Shown here piece after piece: positions 5,326-5,775 of a stretch of 5,775 nucleotides of DNA. The position numbers and the translations under genes were made by a program. The DNA is from JAKSCF01 sp028279945 (lineage in GTDB: Bacteria > Bacillota > Clostridia > Peptostreptococcales > JAAYPU01): contig JANQMT010000121.1 of assembly GCA_028279945.1 (NCBI GenBank), positions 1-5,775 of the forward strand, in the 5' to 3' direction. Below the pieces are notes generated by a model. It was not told where the DNA came from and searched no databases. It saw only the letters and a program-made list of their open reading frames with translations. Each line of letters starts with the position of its first letter. The stretch's first letter is position 1.

Positions 5326-5661
5326 TTAGTTTGTAAAATTATTTTTATTGCTTAACTGCTTGATAGCTGAATATATCCAAAATAGAATAATTAATAATTC
5401 TATAACAGCATATGGGAGAGCTAATTCATGAAAAAAAGCCATATCTTTCATAGCTGCAAGTAAAATAGAACTAATCAAAAATAAATTTATAAAAGATGGT
5501 ACCCAATTATTTTTTTTGATTAAAGCTCCTACAATTAACGTTATTATTTGAATAGGCACCAAATATACTAGTGCAAACATAGCTATTGTTATTGCTGAGT
5601 CGTACCAAGGAAATATAGGTACTGTTGAACCCAATATATAAAAACTATAAACATAAATCAA
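5326..5661 (-). CDS. Small hypothetical multi-spanning membrane protein, start uncertain
   Basis: At least 111 residues are encoded, with three to four hydrophobic segments. One is cut short at the TTG 5661 start; the others lie near residues 23-47, 56-71 and 81-100. A short basic and polar tail follows (IKQLSNKNNFTN). There is no recognisable motif and I do not know the family. The TTG at 5661 has no ribosome site and would cut the first membrane helix in half. The frame stays open upstream to a TGA at 5722-5724 and adds KIVFIVIWIFQLL, completing a normal helix. AGAGAG (5730-5725) lies nine bases before an in-frame ATT (5715-5713), which would give a natural start of type xKIILKKIVF. So either a rare ATT start is used or the gene has lost its start codon. 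It faces the relic region and has no visible partner in the window. Confidence 0.55.
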   Translation of the reverse strand: MIYVYSFYILGSTVPIFPWYDSAITIAMFALVYLVPIQIITLIVGALIKKNNWVPSFINLFLISSILLAAMKDMAFFHELALPYAVIELLIILFWIYSAIKQLSNKNNFTN

Positions 5662-5775
5662 TAACTGAAAAATCCAAATAACAATAAATACTATTTTTTT
5701 TAATATAATTTTAATTTTTAATCACTCTCTTTTCAATTATATTTCGTCGAAAACTCTATTAGATTGAAAATACAG

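Noticed and set aside
1..5775. CRISPR array, tRNA, rRNA or intact insertion sequence
   Set aside because: No regularly spaced repeats, cloverleaf-like sequence, rRNA signature, or transposase with terminal inverted repeats was seen.

Overview
The window is AT-rich and has the gene style of a low-GC Gram-positive anaerobe, most likely of class Clostridia. The clues are strong AGGAG-type ribosome sites, GTG and TTG starts, a Crp/Fnr regulator without the FNR iron-sulfur cysteines, a Lit/DUF1461-type membrane protein, an EcsC-family protein and a single-cluster ferredoxin domain. No rRNA or tRNA is present to settle the taxon.

Left part (1-2299). The window opens inside the 3' end of a gene on the plus strand, probably a SAM-dependent methyltransferase. 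It converges on a Crp/Fnr-family regulator on the minus strand. The regulator is transcribed divergently from a two-gene unit encoding a permease of the YraQ/DUF318 (ArsP_1) type. The permease is split into two separate half-proteins (161 and 239 aa) joined by a TAATG overlap, and the second half ends in a [4Fe-4S] ferredoxin domain. A perfect 14-bp palindrome (GTTACCTAGGTAAC) in the shared intergenic region lies just downstream of the regulator's promoter and about 40 bases upstream of the likely permease transcription start. One site could therefore repress the regulator and activate the permease.

Middle part (2300-4800). After a 154-bp gap with two extended -10 promoter sequences come three co-directional genes. 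The first is a DUF1461/TIGR01906 membrane protein related to the lipoprotein transacylase Lit, with the two conserved histidines in place. The second is an unrecognised membrane-anchored extracytoplasmic protein that starts on a TTG inside the previous gene. The third is an EcsC-family protein. The first two are clearly coupled; the third follows 47 bp later with no visible terminator between.

Right part (4801-5775). Directly after the EcsC stop codon is gene debris. It includes a headless piece of a MobA/MobL-type relaxase on the minus strand, abutting a C-terminus-like open stretch on the plus strand of unknown origin. Then comes a small multi-spanning membrane protein on the minus strand whose start codon is unclear. 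This part looks like the scar of a decayed mobile element.

The most interesting item is the Crp/Fnr-controlled split permease with a fused ferredoxin, which suggests redox-linked control or energising of transport. Its substrate cannot be read from the sequence.
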